Position numbers and translations under genes: made by a program. Of a DNA stretch of 64,000 nucleotides, positions 61,783 to 64,000 are shown piece after piece; the stretch's first letter is position 1, and the number at the start of each line of letters is the position of its first letter. This DNA comes from Candidatus Krumholzibacteriia bacterium (GTDB lineage: Bacteria > Krumholzibacteriota > Krumholzibacteriia > LZORAL124-64-63), in NCBI GenBank assembly GCA_016744705.1, contig JADGDU010000024.1:1-64000 (forward strand). The letters run 5' to 3'. The notes under the pieces are model-generated. The model did no database searches and had not been told where the DNA came from. It saw nothing but the letters and a program-made list of their open reading frames with translations.

Positions 61783-62988
61783 TCAAACCTCTCCTTTAGC
61801 ATCCGTTTTTAGACTATTTCCCAAGGCCAGTCCACACCCAAGTATGAAATACAGGAGCATTTCCACTTCATCGTCAGTTTGGTAGACCTGGAAAAAGCCT
61901 GCCACACTAATACCCAGTTGAATGGAGACTCCCGCCAGTCCCACCCACGCGTACGAGCTTCCACTTTTCCATAGACGCCAGAGCAGCATGGTCGTCAGGC
62001 CCAGAAGCGCCAAAGCCACCAACAACCCCACCACTCCGCCGTTGACTCCATGCATCAGGAAATCGTTGTGGGAATGGGCGCGTGTATTATAAAAACCCTC
62101 CACCTCGAATTTTTCCATCATGCTGCCAAAGTTGCCTGCCCCAAAACCAAAAACCGGCCGGGCCTTGATCGCCTCCCAGGAGCTTTCCCACAAATTGTAC
62201 CGAGTCACATTCCGGTGGTGCGAAAAAGTTCGAAAAAGATGCTCTCGCAAAGACGGGATGGACAGCGCCACCAGCACAGGCATCGGCAAAAGAGCCAACC
62301 CAATTTTCCGGCTTCGCCCTTTCACGGCAAAGACGAGGACAAGCGCCCCAAAAAACACACCCAACTGGGGACTTCTGGCGTGAGACCAGAGCATGGCCAG
62401 GGCCAGCAAGGCCAACCCACTGCTCCACAAAACCTTCTGCTTTCGCTCAGGAGTATGGAGAACCAACGATGCCCCGAGCAGCAGATAGAGGAGCAGTTGT
62501 CCGCCATAGCTCAGTTTGTGGCCAAAGAAACCAACAATTTCGTTATGGCCAAATTCCGTCATCAGCGAACGCCCTCGCACCAGGTCCATTCCACTGAAGT
62601 GCTGCCAAATAGCATAAATCCCCACGATAAAAGCCATAAACAGAGACAGCTTTAAAACCCTGGGAACATGGCTTCTGTACGGGCCCACCACCACAGGAAT
62701 GGTTACCAAAATGGTTTTTAGCCACAATTCTTCAATCCATTTGTGCCAATGAGAACTGTAGGGAGAAGCCAGGGCCGTAGACAAGGCATAGGCCACAAAC
62801 ATGGTCAAGAGAACCCAAAAAACCGAAGCTGGGCAAGATCGCCTGGCCTGGAAATCAGTAGCCAGAACAATGAGGGCCACCAATAGGACGATGGCCGCAG
62901 CCACACCACCGGCGCTGATGGAAAAGGGCAGCACCGCGGCCATCAAATATAGTGGTAATATCCGTAACAGGACCATTTTTTGGGGCAT
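61783..62988 (-). CDS. O-antigen ligase/polymerase-type membrane protein, 401 aa
   Basis: About ten membrane helices, with the O-antigen ligase (Wzy_C/WaaL) periplasmic-loop motif THRHN... not seen; instead RAHSHNDFLMHGVNGG is clear, as in many WaaL-like ligases. Other features: FGAGNFGSMM and a long loop containing RTFSHHRNVTRYNLWESSWEAIK. The start is placed at MPQKMVLLRIL (62988); the frame extends upstream to 63126, overlapping the divergent flippase control region. It joins a lipid-linked glycan to lipid A core or polymerises it. It lies next to the flippase gene on the opposite strand. Confidence 0.85.
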   Translation of the reverse strand: MPQKMVLLRILPLYLMAAVLPFSISAGGVAAAIVLLVALIVLATDFQARRSCPASVFWVLLTMFVAYALSTALASPYSSHWHKWIEELWLKTILVTIPVVVGPYRSHVPRVLKLSLFMAFIVGIYAIWQHFSGMDLVRGRSLMTEFGHNEIVGFFGHKLSYGGQLLLYLLLGASLVLHTPERKQKVLWSSGLALLALAMLWSHARSPQLGVFFGALVLVFAVKGRSRKIGLALLPMPVLVALSIPSLREHLFRTFSHHRNVTRYNLWESSWEAIKARPVFGFGAGNFGSMMEKFEVEGFYNTRAHSHNDFLMHGVNGGVVGLLVALALLGLTTMLLWRLWKSGSSYAWVGLAGVSIQLGISVAGFFQVYQTDDEVEMLLYFILGCGLALGNSLKTDAKGEV

Positions 62989-63128
62989 TTTTCGCTTCTT
63001 GGATTGAATACTCAAAGAGATGGAATATGAAATATACAAGCTTCCGGTATTTTCTGTAAAGACAGGAAGTGAATCTTGACGCCCCCAAGACCGCCACCTA
63101 CTGTACGCCTGCGCGAAAGGAGGCAACT

Positions 63129-64000
63129 ATGCGCGGCACAAAAGGCGTCATCCACAACCTCAGTATTTTGACCACAGGACAAGTGGCCAGCCAATTGCTC
63201 AATGTCTGGGCTTTGGTTTTTTTGGCCGAGCATCTGGGTGCCCATTGGTTTGGAGTGGTGCAAATTGGCGTTTCGGTTATGGCCTATGCTCTCATCACCG
63301 CCGAATGGGGCATGATGTCTCTGGGCATTCGCGAAGTGTCCAGACTGGACAATCTTTCCGCTATCCAAGTCTACGCCCGAACCCATATGGGTATTCTCTC
63401 CCTCCAGGCCCTGGTGGTGGCTGGAGCTGCTTTTTTCTTTCTGCCCAGATTGGCTTTTTTCCATGAAGACCCTTTCATCTTCTTTGCCTACGTCCTGACT
63501 GTATTTCCCCAAATCTTTATGCTCAGCTGGGTAGCCCTCGGCATGGAGCGTATGGCATGGGTGAGTGCGGCCAAAACAGGACGCTCTCTCTTCTACGCCC
63601 TCTTCATCCTGCTGCTCTGGAAACCCCTGGGGATCTGGACCGGCCTGCCCCCTCAACATTTGGTCCCCATTTTGTTGATTTTGGCCATGATTCTGGGAAA
63701 CCTTGTGATTGCCATTCCCCTGGCCAATTTGTTTGGTGCGCCGCTTATACCCAGTTGGCCAACCCTGGCAGAGACATGGCGACGGTGGCAACAAACGGCT
63801 CCCCTGGGATCAGCCATCCTCATTCTGCGGATTCTCCTGAATATTGATATCATCATGCTGGGCCTGCGCGCCACCGCCACCGAAGCCGGAGTCTATGCCG
63901 CCGCATCCCGGATTATTTTTCTGATAGTAATCATTGTGGAAGTTCTCTGGTCGGCATTGCTGCCTCGATTTAGCCGACTGTTCAAAAATGATCCTGTAAA
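63129..64000 (+). CDS. Polysaccharide/oligosaccharide flippase (MVF/MATE-like), partial at window end
   Basis: An ATG at 63129 preceded by AAAGGAGG opens a frame with no stop to the end of the window (290 codons). The product is strongly hydrophobic, with about nine segments, and shows flippase-type text: NLSILTTGQVASQLLNVWALVFLAEH, then LGAHWFGVV, AEWGMMSLGIREVSR and LLNIDIIMLGL then RATATEAGVYAAASRI. Such Wzx-like proteins export lipid-linked glycans in the inner membrane. Divergent from the O-antigen ligase, with which it should work. The C-terminus lies outside this window. Confidence 0.85.
   Translation, partial: MRGTKGVIHNLSILTTGQVASQLLNVWALVFLAEHLGAHWFGVVQIGVSVMAYALITAEWGMMSLGIREVSRLDNLSAIQVYARTHMGILSLQALVVAGAAFFFLPRLAFFHEDPFIFFAYVLTVFPQIFMLSWVALGMERMAWVSAAKTGRSLFYALFILLLWKPLGIWTGLPPQHLVPILLILAMILGNLVIAIPLANLFGAPLIPSWPTLAETWRRWQQTAPLGSAILILRILLNIDIIMLGLRATATEAGVYAAASRIIFLIVIIVEVLWSALLPRFSRLFKNDPV

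Noticed and set aside
1..64000. CRISPR arrays, tRNA, rRNA, insertion sequences, prophage or attachment sites.
   Set aside because: No regularly spaced repeats, cloverleaf-like GGTTCGAATCC segments, transposase or integrase genes, or long direct repeats were seen.

Overview
The window looks like chromosome from an uncultivated, probably marine, Gram-negative bacterium of the FCB superphylum (Fibrobacteres-Chlorobi-Bacteroidetes relatives; a Krumholzibacteriota- or Eisenbacteria-like lineage is a guess). Three things support this. There are secreted proteins with FlgD/T9SS-like C-terminal domains, several lipoproteins whose lipobox cysteine is followed by an acidic stretch (CSDDD type), and a secreted protein ending in a short Lys-Tyr-Arg tail. 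An OprO/P-type porin shows there is an outer membrane. GC is moderate. I see no tRNA, rRNA, CRISPR array, insertion sequence or prophage.

Layout. 0-9.5 kb: a secreted protein, an AsnB plus acyl-carrier-protein pair, a secreted S9 peptidase, a hybrid sensor kinase and a lipoprotein. 9.5-18.8 kb: a complete Pho module, with pstSCAB on the minus strand divergent from phoB-phoR-phoU; a four-unit, 11-bp-phased Pho-box array lies between them. 18.8-29 kb: housekeeping and envelope genes (SGNH esterase, htpG, large lipoprotein, PatB-like lyase, LOG-like protein, DUF4230, HDOD, dinB, lamin-tail lipoprotein). 29.2-43.6 kb: a second, separate phosphate locus. One arm (minus strand) encodes CYTH phosphatase, small membrane protein, DUF47, PiT permease, OprP-like porin and a CYTH-like protein. 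The centre encodes a membrane-anchored PhnD-like binding protein, a histidine kinase and an NtrC-type sigma-54 activator. The other arm (plus strand) encodes a Na/Pi cotransporter, a TctC-TctB fusion and TctA. 43.6-52.6 kb: alkaline-phosphatase-superfamily membrane protein, TAXI-TRAP transporter, POT/MFS permease and a secreted M30-like metallopeptidase. 52.6-64 kb: a second and compositionally distinct sulfatase-like membrane protein, SRAP/YedK protein, transaldolase, small membrane protein plus methyltransferase, membrane pyrophosphatase, FKBP lipoprotein, O-antigen ligase and a truncated flippase.

The main discovery candidate is the second phosphate locus. The same inverted repeat, GTGGCGA-N4-TCGCCAC, occurs upstream of both arms, once at 34362-34379 and as a tandem pair at 38238-38277. 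Each time it lies roughly 100-170 bp upstream of a good sigma-54 (-24/-12) sequence. This suggests that the PhnD-like/kinase/NtrC trio is a dedicated sigma-54 phosphate-sensing system controlling PiT, porin, CYTH enzymes, the Na/Pi cotransporter and a tricarboxylate-type (TTT) transporter, in parallel with the classical PhoBR-Pst regulon 20 kb away. The TTT genes overlap the Na/Pi gene, so that transporter may import a phosphorus-containing or phosphate-linked substrate. A K+-dependent-type membrane pyrophosphatase and a Na/Pi carrier suggest sodium-linked energetics and heavy investment in phosphate and pyrophosphate handling.
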